DNA of 58,768 bases from NCBI GenBank assembly GCA_002307215.1, contig DBTU01000033.1, positions 1-58,768 on the forward strand. Direction: 5' to 3'. The notes below the pieces were generated by a model. That model was not told the origin of the DNA. It searched no databases and was given only the letters and a program-made list of their open reading frames with translations. Positions 8,209 through 17,110 of this stretch are shown here, in pieces. Within the stretch, counting starts at the first letter, position 1. Each line of letters opens with the position of its first letter. A program made the translations under genes and the position numbers. Source of the DNA: Lachnoclostridium sp. UBA1308. GTDB taxonomy: Bacteria > Bacillota > Clostridia > Lachnospirales > Lachnospiraceae.

Positions 8209-10002
8209 TTATTTGTAAAGGGGTCCGTATACCTGACAAGCTCTGTAGTCCTGTCCTTCCTTATCCATTCCGAATGCGTTCCAGGACGCAGGTCTAAAAA
8301 CATCTTCCACCGGAACATTATGCATGGAAACCGGAATGCGTAGCATAGCACAGAGTGAAATCAGATCTGCTCCGATATGCCCATAGGAGATAGCACCATG
8401 ATTAGCTCCCCAGTTGTTCATAACGTCATATGCGGTCTTAAATGCACCCTCTCCGGTTGTTCTTGGCGCGAACCAGGTACAGGGCCAAGTATAGTCTGTT
8501 CTTTTCCACAGGGTATCGGAAACCGCTTCCGGTAGATCAACCGTCCATCCTTCCGCAATCTGAAGAACCGGTCCCAGACCCTTTACAAGGTTAAGACGTA
8601 TCATGGTTACCGGCATTTCTGCCTTCGTAAGAAATCTGGAGGAATATCCGCCTCCCCTAAAATATCCATTATCAGCCGCATTCCAGGTAACAGCAGAAAG
8701 AATTGCTTCCTCATCCTTCTTAGTCACCTCATACCAAGGCTTCATTACACCATTACCGCTCTCATCCTTTGCTTCACCGCAGCCGTCAAGACATGCTGCC
8801 CCGGAATTAATCAAATGTATAAATCCGCCGGCTTGCTTCGCAACACCTTCGATATCATAACCGGTCGCTGCCTTCACAGCTTCCGGGCTCCAATACGTAC
8901 GTACATCAGAAAAAATTTGTGCCCTGTTCGTTAAAAGCTTCATGAATAACATACCTATGCCGTTCAGAACATCGTTCTCCGTAGCCAGGATGTATGGCTC
9001 TCTAATCCCATCCCAATCAAAGGACGTATTAAGCAATGCTTCGGGATAGTCAGCATTCGGATAGAAGTCGGTCCATTGTCTTTGTCCCTGGAATCCTGCC
9101 GCAATAGCATTATGCCCAACCATCTCTTCCTCACAGCCTTTCGGAAGCTCCTTGTTGCCATTCATAAGGTCCTTAATAATGATCATCATCTTAACAACAA
9201 ATTCCCAGTCGGCATCCTTTTGTTCTCTGGTCTTTTGGAGCTTCTCCGGATTCTTGTCAAAACCCTCGGTACAGTGTTCTTTCGTCCATTTCAAAGCCTT
9301 CTTAAATTCCTTCTCATCATAAATACCTTCGGTTATTCTTCTGATGATCTCGACCTCATCTACTGACTCAACGCGCATTCCGAGATACTCTTCAAGAAAA
9401 GCCGGATCAATAATGGATCCGCCGATTCCCATACAGATAGAACCAATCTGCAGATAAGATTTGCCTCTCATGGTCGCAGCTGCAATTGCTGCACGTCCAA
9501 AGCGAAGCAGCTTCTCCTTAACATCAACCGGAATTGAGGTATCCTCTGCATTCTGAACATCCCGTCCATAGATACCAAATGCCGGTAGACCCTTTTGAGC
9601 ATGTGTTGCTAGTACAGAGGCAAGATAGACAGCACCCGGTCTTTCCGTTCCATTAAAACCCCATACACCCTTGATTGTCATCGGATCCATGTCCATGGTC
9701 TCTGCACCGTAGCACCAACAGGGAGTCAGGGTTAAGGTTATATCCACCCCCAATTTCCGAAACTTGTCCGCACACGCTGCACTCTCAGCCACACGCCCGA
9801 TTGTAGTGTCTGCGATCACAACCTTAACCGGCTCACCGTTTGAATATTTCAAATTTTCCTCAAACAGTCTTGCAGCCGCTTTTGCCATATCCATGGTCTG
9901 GTTCTCTAAGGATTCACGAACCTTTAGTTCACCTCTTCTAGCATCAATGGTTGGGCGGATTCCGATTACCGGATAATCCCCTATCAGTCTATTCTTTGCC
10001 AT
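8209..10002 (-). CDS. fucI: L-fucose isomerase
   Basis: A 597-residue cytosolic enzyme converting L-fucose to L-fuculose (the family also handles D-arabinose). Length matches E. coli FucI (about 591). Characteristic stretches are IGIRPTIDARRGELKVRESL at the start, GFQGQRQWTDFYPNADYPEA, the metal/substrate region ATENDVLNG, and SYGHIGADL near the C-terminus. GAGGAGG is close upstream of the ATG. It leads a two-gene operon with the kinase and is divergent from the AraC regulator, whose shared upstream region holds two palindromes. Confidence 0.96.
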   Translation of the reverse strand: MAKNRLIGDYPVIGIRPTIDARRGELKVRESLENQTMDMAKAAARLFEENLKYSNGEPVKVVIADTTIGRVAESAACADKFRKLGVDITLTLTPCWCYGAETMDMDPMTIKGVWGFNGTERPGAVYLASVLATHAQKGLPAFGIYGRDVQNAEDTSIPVDVKEKLLRFGRAAIAAATMRGKSYLQIGSICMGIGGSIIDPAFLEEYLGMRVESVDEVEIIRRITEGIYDEKEFKKALKWTKEHCTEGFDKNPEKLQKTREQKDADWEFVVKMMIIIKDLMNGNKELPKGCEEEMVGHNAIAAGFQGQRQWTDFYPNADYPEALLNTSFDWDGIREPYILATENDVLNGIGMLFMKLLTNRAQIFSDVRTYWSPEAVKAATGYDIEGVAKQAGGFIHLINSGAACLDGCGEAKDESGNGVMKPWYEVTKKDEEAILSAVTWNAADNGYFRGGGYSSRFLTKAEMPVTMIRLNLVKGLGPVLQIAEGWTVDLPEAVSDTLWKRTDYTWPCTWFAPRTTGEGAFKTAYDVMNNWGANHGAISYGHIGADLISLCAMLRIPVSMHNVPVEDVFRPASWNAFGMDKEGQDYRACQVYGPLYK

Positions 10003-10044
10003 AATAATAACCTCCTCGCTGCCGTCAGGCAGTATAACTACATG

Positions 10045-10070
10045 TAGAAAGCACGCTATTGTGCTTTCTA
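10045..10070. promoter_or_regulatory. Perfect palindrome in the fucI leader
   Basis: TAGAAAGCAC and GTGCTTTCTA are exact inverted repeats around a 6-base centre, 43 bases upstream of the fucI start codon. It could be an operator or an mRNA hairpin. No T-run follows, so it is not a typical terminator. Confidence 0.6.
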
Positions 10071-10073
10071 TTC

Positions 10074-10097
10074 AAGTTAATTATGCTTAATTAACTT
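10074..10097. promoter_or_regulatory. Second palindrome in the fucI-araC intergenic region
   Basis: AAGTTAATTA and TAATTAACTT are exact inverted repeats with a 4-base centre, only 3 bases beyond the first palindrome. It is a plausible operator for a dimeric regulator acting on fucI; the binding protein is unknown. Confidence 0.5.
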
Positions 10098-10169
10098 TGT
10101 GAAGTGCTTTATTTCATGTCCAATATTTATAATAAGCATCTTATGAATTACTATACAAATATTATATAA

Positions 10170-10199
10170 TTGCATCTTAAATAAATCTTGTGTTATAAT
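10170..10199 (+). promoter_or_regulatory. Sigma-A-type promoter of the AraC gene
   Basis: TTGCAT (10170-10175), an 18-base spacer, and TATAAT (10194-10199). The start codon follows 48 bases later with AAGGAGGG in between. Confidence 0.6.
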
Positions 10200-10247
10200 G
10201 ACCTAAAGTATAACAATATTCACTTTTTAGACAAGGAGGGATGATTC

Positions 10248-11126
10248 GTGAAATATTTTGATTACAGAGAAGAGAAACAGCAGGGAACCTATGACTTTCC
10301 TTTGGCTTTTTATCATGTTGAATCTAATCATTCCCACTATCAGATGCCCTACCACTGGCATCCGGAATATGAGATTCTTCGTGTTTTAAAGGGTTCTTTT
10401 CAATTAACTGTGGATGGACAATTGCTTACCGCCGGAAAAGATGATATACTCATGATACAGGGCGGTACCCTTCACGGAGGGATCCCGGACGACTGCATTT
10501 ATGAATGTATCGTTTTTGATATGAGACTGCTGCTTGGTAACAACAAGCTGTGCAATAAACAGCTTCAGTTATTGATGCGACAAGAGATGAGCACCGTGTT
10601 ACAGCTACCGTTGGAACCGGCTTCCTTAAGTAATATTATTGATGAACTTTTTTTAGCCATGAGTGAGAAAAAGCCCGGTTACGAATTCATTACCCAAGGA
10701 GCGTTATATACCTTATTCGGTATCATATTTGAAGCCAATCTACTGCGTGCGAGTGTAGTACAACCGGCGGCTTCCTCCTTACAGATTACACGATTTAAGA
10801 ATGTTTTAAATTTTATTGAGGAACATTACTCTGAACAGATATCCCTTGAGGATATGTCCGGGATCGCTAACTTAAGCCCCAGATATTTCTGCCGGTTTTT
10901 TAGAAAAATGACGCAATGCACTCCGACGGAATACTTGAATTATTTTCGAATTGAATGTGCCTGTGAACAGCTTACACAGATGCCTCTGACTATCACCGAG
11001 GTTGCGCTGAATTGCGGGTTTAACGATATCAGCTATTTTATAAAAGCATTTCATAAAGCAAAGGGTGTTACCCCGAAGAAATACAAAGATGCAAACCGTC
11101 AATATGCTAGCAAGCTTCTTGTCTGA
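10248..11126 (+). CDS. AraC-family regulator with N-terminal cupin sensor
   Basis: A 292-residue protein. The N-terminal half is a sugar-binding cupin (MPYHWHPEYEILRVLKGSF, ILMIQGGTLHGG). The C-terminal ~100 residues hold the double helix-turn-helix (LEDMSGIANLSPRYFCRFF, then ITEVALNCGFNDISYFIKAF). The start is GTG: AAGGAGGG sits 7 bases upstream, while the ATG at 10241 is in another frame that stops at once. It is divergent from fucI and probably activates the fucose genes; it could also act on the solute-binding protein gene 40 bp downstream. Confidence 0.93.
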   Translation: MKYFDYREEKQQGTYDFPLAFYHVESNHSHYQMPYHWHPEYEILRVLKGSFQLTVDGQLLTAGKDDILMIQGGTLHGGIPDDCIYECIVFDMRLLLGNNKLCNKQLQLLMRQEMSTVLQLPLEPASLSNIIDELFLAMSEKKPGYEFITQGALYTLFGIIFEANLLRASVVQPAASSLQITRFKNVLNFIEEHYSEQISLEDMSGIANLSPRYFCRFFRKMTQCTPTEYLNYFRIECACEQLTQMPLTITEVALNCGFNDISYFIKAFHKAKGVTPKKYKDANRQYASKLLV

Positions 11127-11166
11127 CCTGATATGTTTCCCAGAGTATAACCAATTAGGAAAGGAA

Positions 11167-12924
11167 ATGCATCATCATATGAAACGAAAATCAATCAGTT
11201 TAATCATGTCTGTTATTATTTCCATGCAATTGCTGACCGGATGCAGCAACATTTTTCATAGCGGTGATTCAGACAAATGTCCTTATGTGGATTTCATTGT
11301 GGTAGATGTATTTGATTCCCTCGCCAATTATCAGGGCATTCAATCCGGCTGGTTTGCAAAAATCGTAAAGGATAAATTTAATATGGAGCTTAATATCATA
11401 GCTCCTAATATTGCCGGTAAAGGCGATAACTTGTTTGACATTCGTGCTTCCGCCGGCAGCGTTGGTGACTTAATCATCTGTGACACCGTAAACGGAGATT
11501 TGCAGGACCTGGTGGATGAAGGTCTGGTTCTTGACATGAGTGATATGTTGGAGGACAAGAATATCATGCGTTACCAGGCAGCAATAAGCTCCTTGAATGA
11601 GAAGCTTACTCAAGATGGTATTTTTGCAATTCCCTCAGAAATTTCCTCCAAACCGGCCACGCAGTCAAGCGAAGCACTAGAGCTCACCTTTGGGTCATAT
11701 CTTCGGTGGGACATCTACGCCGCCATAGGGTATCCAAAGATGTCAACACTTGAGGATTTGCTTCCGGTTTTAAAAGCCATGCAAAAAGAGCTTCCCTTTA
11801 CCGAATCCGGTAATGTAACTTATGGTTTTTCCTTCTTTAAGGACTGGGATGATAATATGATGACTGCCGCAAAACAGCCTGCCTGTTTTTATGGATATGA
11901 TGAAATGGGATTTGTTTTAGCAAAGGCAGACGGTACCGACTATCAGAGTATTATCGATTCAGATTCTCTATACATGAGAAACCTTAGATTATACAACCAG
12001 GCAAATCAGTTGGGTTTAGTTGATCCGGATTCCATGACACAAAACTATAAGGATCTTTCCGAAAAGTATAAGGACGGTTCCATCCTATATTCCCCTTGGC
12101 CGTGGCAGTGTCAATCCGTATTTAATACAAAGGATAATACAGACCAAGATAAGGGCTATATGCTTGCTCCAATCGATGATATGAATATATTATCCTATGG
12201 CTGCATTCAGGAGGGAAATCAACGGACTGTAATGGCTATCGGATCGCAGGCCGAAGATCCGGATCGTCTGGCGGATTTTATTGATTGGCTTTACTCCCCC
12301 GAAGGTATCGAAATGTCCTGCGCAAAAAAATCAGGCGGAACGGCCGGTCCGGAGGGACTTACCTGGGCGATGGGCGATGATGGTCCATACCTTACCGACT
12401 ATGGTAAGAAAGCTTTATATGAAAACGATATTTCCGTCCCTGAGGACTGGGGCAGTGGTACATGGGACGACGGTGTTTCCCAATTGAACTATAATCCGGT
12501 ATCTATCAGTGATTCAGATCCGAATGGATATACCTATACATATACCTTATGGAATTCCGTACTAAAAGCGGAATATACTTCTCTTGATATTGATTGGCGA
12601 ACACATCTTAACACGGATGCGGTATCCACACGCAAATATTTGGAAGAAAATAATATGATTATTATTGCTCCGGGCGCCAGCTATGTCAGCTTAGCTGAAA
12701 CTACTGATATCACTACAAATCGAAGCCTATGTCAAACAATCATAACGGATTATTCGTGGAAGATGGTTTTTGCCCAAAGTGATGACCGCTTTTACAATCT
12801 TTACAATGAGATGCTGAAAAAGCTAAAGACTTATGGTTATAAGGATGTACTAAAGAAGGATTTACAGGATGCCAAAAATCAGGACCTTGCTAGAAAGCAG
12901 GCTGCTGCCAAAGCATCTAATTAA
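11167..12924 (+). CDS. Extracellular solute-binding lipoprotein, paralogue of the transporter's binding protein
   Basis: A ~585-residue lipoprotein with signal peptide and lipobox LLTGCSN. A start at 11167 or at the ATG 12 bases later is possible; the frame extends upstream into the AraC gene without a suitable site. It shares clear blocks with the binding protein at 15329-17011 (RWDIYAAIGYPKMSTLEDL against RWDLYAAVGYPKVDTLEDL; FFKDWDDNMM against TFKDWDGDMV; YGYDEMGF against YGYDEFGL). No permease gene accompanies it. Instead it is 17 bases upstream of the YesN-type response regulator, which suggests that it serves as a sugar-sensing co-receptor rather than, or as well as, a transport component (inference). 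Confidence 0.88.
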   Translation: MHHHMKRKSISLIMSVIISMQLLTGCSNIFHSGDSDKCPYVDFIVVDVFDSLANYQGIQSGWFAKIVKDKFNMELNIIAPNIAGKGDNLFDIRASAGSVGDLIICDTVNGDLQDLVDEGLVLDMSDMLEDKNIMRYQAAISSLNEKLTQDGIFAIPSEISSKPATQSSEALELTFGSYLRWDIYAAIGYPKMSTLEDLLPVLKAMQKELPFTESGNVTYGFSFFKDWDDNMMTAAKQPACFYGYDEMGFVLAKADGTDYQSIIDSDSLYMRNLRLYNQANQLGLVDPDSMTQNYKDLSEKYKDGSILYSPWPWQCQSVFNTKDNTDQDKGYMLAPIDDMNILSYGCIQEGNQRTVMAIGSQAEDPDRLADFIDWLYSPEGIEMSCAKKSGGTAGPEGLTWAMGDDGPYLTDYGKKALYENDISVPEDWGSGTWDDGVSQLNYNPVSISDSDPNGYTYTYTLWNSVLKAEYTSLDIDWRTHLNTDAVSTRKYLEENNMIIIAPGASYVSLAETTDITTNRSLCQTIITDYSWKMVFAQSDDRFYNLYNEMLKKLKTYGYKDVLKKDLQDAKNQDLARKQAAAKASN

Positions 12925-12941
12925 TATTGAGGGGTGTGCCA

Positions 12942-14501
12942 ATGTATACTGTATTTATATCAGACGACGAACTATCCATTAGAGAAGGTTTAAAATGTAT
13001 CATTGACTGGGAGGGGTTGGGCTTTACTATATGCGGTGAGGCAAGCAACGGAAGTGATGCTCTTTCTGAGATTATGGCCAAACTACCGGATCTGGCTCTA
13101 TTGGATATCCGTATGCCAAAAATGCAGGGGATTGATGTTATTGCAGCCGCTAGAGAACAGGGTTATGCCGGCCGTTGTATACTTCTTAGCGGATACTCAG
13201 ACTTTGGATATGCTCAGACAGCAATCCGTAATGGCGTTGATTTTTACCTGACGAAGCCCATAGATGAGGATGATCTGCTTCAAGCCATTGAAAAAGTGAA
13301 AAGTAATCTTGACCAAGAGTCACTTAATGATAAATATGTTAATCAATATAAGATAAAAGCCAAGAATGTCATTCTTCAAGAATTGCTATCCGACACTAAT
13401 AGTGACGAAAACAGCCCTCTGTCGTTCGATGATATTAAGCAGCTAAATCTTAAGGCTGATATCTATCAAGTAATTATATACGAGAATTTTAATCGTAAAA
13501 TTGCGGATCTCGCTTATAATTTCGCTGACTTGCTAAAAATCACAAACAAGGGTAATCAGACCTTTGAATATATTAAGATATCTTCACTGGATATCATTTT
13601 ATTGAAGGGTGATTTTGCATTAAAGAAATTTCAAGATTTCCTGATCCATTATGAGAAGAATCCTCCTCAAAAAGGTAGTCCACTAGACTCCCTATTTCTT
13701 GCATACGGACAGCCCGTTAACAAATATACCGATATTCGTTTGTCCTATTGTGACGCTCTTTTATTAATTAACCGACGCTTTTTCTGCCTGCAGGGCCAGC
13801 ATACATTGGGTTTTGAAGAGCTGCCGAATATGAATGTCAAGGCCAATACCTTGGCCACTGAGTGCATGCAGGAATTCGCAGCCCAGTTAATTGACCATTT
13901 ACAGACCTTTAACCGTAAAAAGGTCGCGGAGACCTTATTCCAACTAAATGAATACTTATATAATGTGAATGATAATATTAACGATATTAAATTATTCCTG
14001 GTTGATCTATACCTTCAGATTAAGGAAAAATTAAATCACCTCTATAACGCGATTAACATACCCTTTCCCACCAATTCTGCCATCATTGATTTAATAGAGA
14101 AGAAATACTACCTGTATGAGATTATCCGCTATTTCTCTGAACAATTTGAAATGATCATGAATGCGACCGGTAACTCCTCAAGGGATAGTATTATTGATGA
14201 TATCATCTATTATATTGATCACAATTATCAGAATAATATTAAACTGGAATCCATTGCTCCTTTATTCGGCTATAACAGCGCTTACCTCGGTAAGATTTTC
14301 AGCAAAACAGTTGGTGTAAATTTTAATTCTTATGTTGATTATATTAGAATCAATCATTCGAAAGAATTGCTAGTGCAGAACAAGCTGAAAGTATATGAGA
14401 TTTCAGAGGTAATCGGTTATAAAAACGTGGATTATTTTCATAAGAAGTTTAAGAAGTATGTTGGTGTCAGCCCCGCTGAATTCAGAAAAAATACAGAATA
14501 A
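12942..14501 (+). CDS. YesN-type response regulator with AraC DNA-binding domain
   Basis: A 519-residue regulator. Residues 1-120 are a receiver domain (SDDE acidic pocket, phospho-acceptor in LLDIRMPKM, LTKP lysine). A long middle section has no clear domain. The last ~100 residues are an AraC-type double helix-turn-helix (GYNSAYLGKIFSKTVG, then VIGYKNVDYFHKKFKKYVG). GAGGGG lies 7 bases upstream of the ATG; a TTG at 12927 in the same frame is less likely. Its natural partner is the YesM-like kinase at 19815-21620, encoded about 5 kb away on the other strand. Likely targets are the permease/binding-protein operon and the kinase gene. Confidence 0.92.
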   Translation: MYTVFISDDELSIREGLKCIIDWEGLGFTICGEASNGSDALSEIMAKLPDLALLDIRMPKMQGIDVIAAAREQGYAGRCILLSGYSDFGYAQTAIRNGVDFYLTKPIDEDDLLQAIEKVKSNLDQESLNDKYVNQYKIKAKNVILQELLSDTNSDENSPLSFDDIKQLNLKADIYQVIIYENFNRKIADLAYNFADLLKITNKGNQTFEYIKISSLDIILLKGDFALKKFQDFLIHYEKNPPQKGSPLDSLFLAYGQPVNKYTDIRLSYCDALLLINRRFFCLQGQHTLGFEELPNMNVKANTLATECMQEFAAQLIDHLQTFNRKKVAETLFQLNEYLYNVNDNINDIKLFLVDLYLQIKEKLNHLYNAINIPFPTNSAIIDLIEKKYYLYEIIRYFSEQFEMIMNATGNSSRDSIIDDIIYYIDHNYQNNIKLESIAPLFGYNSAYLGKIFSKTVGVNFNSYVDYIRINHSKELLVQNKLKVYEISEVIGYKNVDYFHKKFKKYVGVSPAEFRKNTE

Positions 14502-14502
14502 C

Positions 14503-14627
14503 AGAACGGGGCTGTTGCTAAATTGCCTCCAAAAAAATACAAGAGACTTTCAGTGGCCTCCCTGTGTGGGGGGGAGTGTGTGAAGTCTCTTGTATTATAC
14601 ACGCTATATTTGAAACAGCCCCGTTCT
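14503..14627. terminator. Nested double hairpin terminator between convergent genes
   Basis: Outer arms AGAACGGGGCTGTT (14503-14516) and AACAGCCCCGTTCT (14614-14627) enclose inner arms AATACAAGAGACTT (14536-14549) and AAGTCTCTTGTATT (14583-14596). The centre carries a C-rich tract facing a run of seven G. The inner hairpin is followed by T7 on the minus strand, so it terminates the YesL operon; the outer one can serve the plus-strand regulator gene. Confidence 0.8.
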
Positions 14628-14628
14628 A

Positions 14629-15246
14629 TTATTCTTTTTGCTCTTTATCAATTTTCTGAAAGATGCGTTTCGCAAAAGCTGCAATCGTAAACATGATAAA
14701 TACAGGCCCCATAATAACACCCGCAATCATAAAGGTCACATTAAAATTGATAATGAGCACTTCAAGCGCTATCAATAATAATAACACCAATGTTCTTACA
14801 ATAAAACGAATGCTGATATCAAATGAATTTCTCAGAGTTTTTGCAATCGTATTTTCATATCTTGCCATAAGCGGAAAGGCATAAAGAAGCGAAAATAGGA
14901 ATACCACACTGCCGACTAGTCCCATCATCAAAAGCGGGAGTGGATTCGATTCAACGGCATTAAACAATGCAAAGTTAAGGTATACTATATAGCCGGCTGC
15001 CATAGTAATAATACCCAGTATTACCCCTTGTCTGAAATTGTCTTTAAATGCTTTCATAAAGGATCTGGCGATATATCCCTCCTCATCATCCACCATCTTA
15101 AGACATACGCTGTAAGCCGCAACGGTAGATGCTCCAATCGTCACAATCGGAATACTAAAAAGCAACCATAAAAAGTTAAGCACAATTACATCCCAAAGAC
15201 GGGCGAAAAATTTATAAAGTGCACCTTCCGTACTAAATATACCCAC
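14629..15246 (-). CDS. YesL-family membrane protein (DUF624)
   Basis: A 205-residue integral membrane protein with about four to five hydrophobic segments (FLWLLFSIPIVTIGASTVAAY is the family's signature stretch). YesL proteins are regularly encoded with LplBC-type sugar permeases and YesMN systems, but their role is not established. I chose the GTG start at 15246 because AAAGGAG precedes it at ideal spacing; the ATG 36 bases upstream lacks such a site. Last gene of the permease/binding-protein operon, separated from it by a hairpin. Confidence 0.85.
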   Translation of the reverse strand: MGIFSTEGALYKFFARLWDVIVLNFLWLLFSIPIVTIGASTVAAYSVCLKMVDDEEGYIARSFMKAFKDNFRQGVILGIITMAAGYIVYLNFALFNAVESNPLPLLMMGLVGSVVFLFSLLYAFPLMARYENTIAKTLRNSFDISIRFIVRTLVLLLLIALEVLIINFNVTFMIAGVIMGPVFIMFTIAAFAKRIFQKIDKEQKE

Positions 15247-15267
15247 TTTTTCTCCTTTCCGGTGAAC

Positions 15268-15314
15268 AAAAGGCTTCTGCAAATTCCGGTCATAAGAATT
15301 GCAAAAGCCCCTTT
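15268..15314 (-). promoter_or_regulatory. Intercistronic hairpin between binding protein and yesL
   Basis: On the minus strand AAAGGGGCTT-TTGCAA-TTC pairs with GAA-TTTGCAG-AAGCCTTTT with small bulges. There is no T-run. Such hairpins after a solute-binding protein gene often protect its mRNA or give partial termination, which would explain higher levels of the binding protein than of YesL. Confidence 0.5.
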
Positions 15315-15328
15315 GAGTAATCCTGATA

Positions 15329-17011
15329 TTATTGAGCTAAAACTTTATCTTCAGCAGCCTTTCTGTTTGCTGCCTGACCTTGCATAAATTTTACACAATC
15401 AGCATAACCATACTCATTTGCCTTATCTACCATTCCTTTAACGATATTATTGTATTCATCGTCTGATTCTGCATAGATAGCCCTCCAGGATTCATCCTTG
15501 ATTGTCTGGGTTACCTGCTGCCATACAACGTCAAGTTCCTCACTTCTTGCTTCCAATGTATAAGGAGTTGCAATCGATACTGTATGACTACGTGAATCCA
15601 GATATTCATCCGGTGTGGTAAAGCCCGTGAAATTTCTCCAATCATTCAGGACGTCATAATTCTGCGTTGCCTGATAGCTTGCCCAGTTCACATAGTTATA
15701 GGTTTCTCCGTTCGATTCAGGATTAGAGGAGTCTATACTCCAGGTGGTTGCATTCGCCTGAAAGGTTCCATCCGACCAAGTTCCACTATAGCCGTCACCG
15801 GTCATCTCGGTCTGCTTATCATTTCTGCAGGCAAGGCCTAAATCAGTTAAAATAGTCTTACCACTATCATCATAATCCCAGCAAAGACCCTGAGGACCAT
15901 AGTACATGGTCATAGATCCCTCCGGTGTAGCTAACCAGTCGATAATTTCCATACATAATTCCGGATACTGTGTTGAAGCACCAATTGTCCATACGCACGG
16001 ATTACCGTATACATTCAGACCATAAGAAATTGTGTTTTGATCTCCCACGGGAAGTGCATACATTGCTTTCCCAGCATTCAAGTGATCTTCTGTATTATAA
16101 GCCATAGAGGACATGAATGTAAAGAGGCTCCAGAAAGCCGCTCCATCAATGTAATCTTCATTAGCACCATCATAACCCTGAGTCATTGAATCCGGATCCA
16201 ATAAATCATTGGCATATAAATCATGGTAAAATCTTAATAATCTAAAATAAATGCTTCCATTATCAAGACACCCCTGCCAAGTCTGAGTATTGCAATCGTA
16301 CATACCAAGTCCAAACTCATCATATCCGTATAGTGCTGAGGTTGCCTTTACATTCATAACCATGTCGCCGTCCCAGTCCTTAAAGGTTGATACCGCATAG
16401 GTTTCCTTACCGGAATCAGAGGTAGGGCAAATTTCCTTCATACTTTTAAACACCGGAATCAAATCCTCTAAGGTATCTACTTTAGGATATCCCACTGCGG
16501 CATACAAATCCCAACGGATATCGGGATGATAAAAGTAAGTCTGATGATCACCGGCTGAAGTTGCAATATCACCGGCTATTCCATATAGCTTACCACTCTC
16601 GGTAAGTCCTATATTCTTTTCTATTGCCTTTTGCATATGTTCCTTGATGTCAGGACCGTTATCTGTTAATAAATCATCTTCGTTCCAATCCATTAGCATT
16701 CCGTTTTCAACAGCTGTCTTATAATCCTCAGAACTGCTGTTAAAGTAAACAATGTCACCAAGATTATTGGATTCCATACGCGTTGTAAATACGCCCTCAT
16801 CATCCTTTACAATCTTCAGAATAACATTGAATTTATCCAGCAAAACTTTTGCAAACCATCCAATCTGCTCACCGGAATAATTAGCTGTCTGGGAATAAAG
16901 TGTGAGCGTAACCGGCTCTCCCTTTTTCTTCCCGCATCCCGCCATTGACAGAGATGACAGGATAAGTATCATGACTAAAGATAACGCTATGATCTTCTTA
17001 GTCCTTTTCAT
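15329..17011 (-). CDS. ABC transporter solute-binding lipoprotein (oligosaccharide)
   Basis: A 560-residue lipoprotein with a classical signal peptide and lipobox SMAGCGK; the mature protein is a large family-1-type binding protein rich in aromatic residues. AAGGAGG stands in front of the ATG. It is third in the operon permease-permease-binding protein-YesL and is the cognate receptor of those permeases. No ATPase gene is present; the LplABC/YtcQP type normally uses a shared ATPase such as MsmX. A paralogue lies at 11167-12924. The substrate is unknown; the neighbouring fucose genes suggest a deoxysugar-containing glycan. Confidence 0.92.
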   Translation of the reverse strand: MKRTKKIIALSLVMILILSSLSMAGCGKKKGEPVTLTLYSQTANYSGEQIGWFAKVLLDKFNVILKIVKDDEGVFTTRMESNNLGDIVYFNSSSEDYKTAVENGMLMDWNEDDLLTDNGPDIKEHMQKAIEKNIGLTESGKLYGIAGDIATSAGDHQTYFYHPDIRWDLYAAVGYPKVDTLEDLIPVFKSMKEICPTSDSGKETYAVSTFKDWDGDMVMNVKATSALYGYDEFGLGMYDCNTQTWQGCLDNGSIYFRLLRFYHDLYANDLLDPDSMTQGYDGANEDYIDGAAFWSLFTFMSSMAYNTEDHLNAGKAMYALPVGDQNTISYGLNVYGNPCVWTIGASTQYPELCMEIIDWLATPEGSMTMYYGPQGLCWDYDDSGKTILTDLGLACRNDKQTEMTGDGYSGTWSDGTFQANATTWSIDSSNPESNGETYNYVNWASYQATQNYDVLNDWRNFTGFTTPDEYLDSRSHTVSIATPYTLEARSEELDVVWQQVTQTIKDESWRAIYAESDDEYNNIVKGMVDKANEYGYADCVKFMQGQAANRKAAEDKVLAQ

Positions 17012-17038
17012 TAAATATTCTCCTCCTTTTTTATTTTA

Positions 17039-17067
17039 CAGGCAGAATCTCCTACTAATTCTGTCTG
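17039..17067 (-). promoter_or_regulatory. Small intercistronic hairpin before the binding-protein gene
   Basis: CAGGCAGAAT and ATTCTGTCTG pair with one mismatch across a 9-base loop, next to three CTGCAG words. It lies in the ~100-bp gap between the permease stop and the binding-protein start and may stabilise the downstream mRNA. Confidence 0.4.
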
Positions 17068-17110
17068 CAGTGTATCAATTAACTGCAGCTCTCTGCAGCA
17101 CAACAAATTC

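Noticed and set aside
10021..10100. Catabolite-responsive (cre) site in the fucI leader
   Set aside because: The nearest match around GAAAGCACGC departs from the consensus at key positions.
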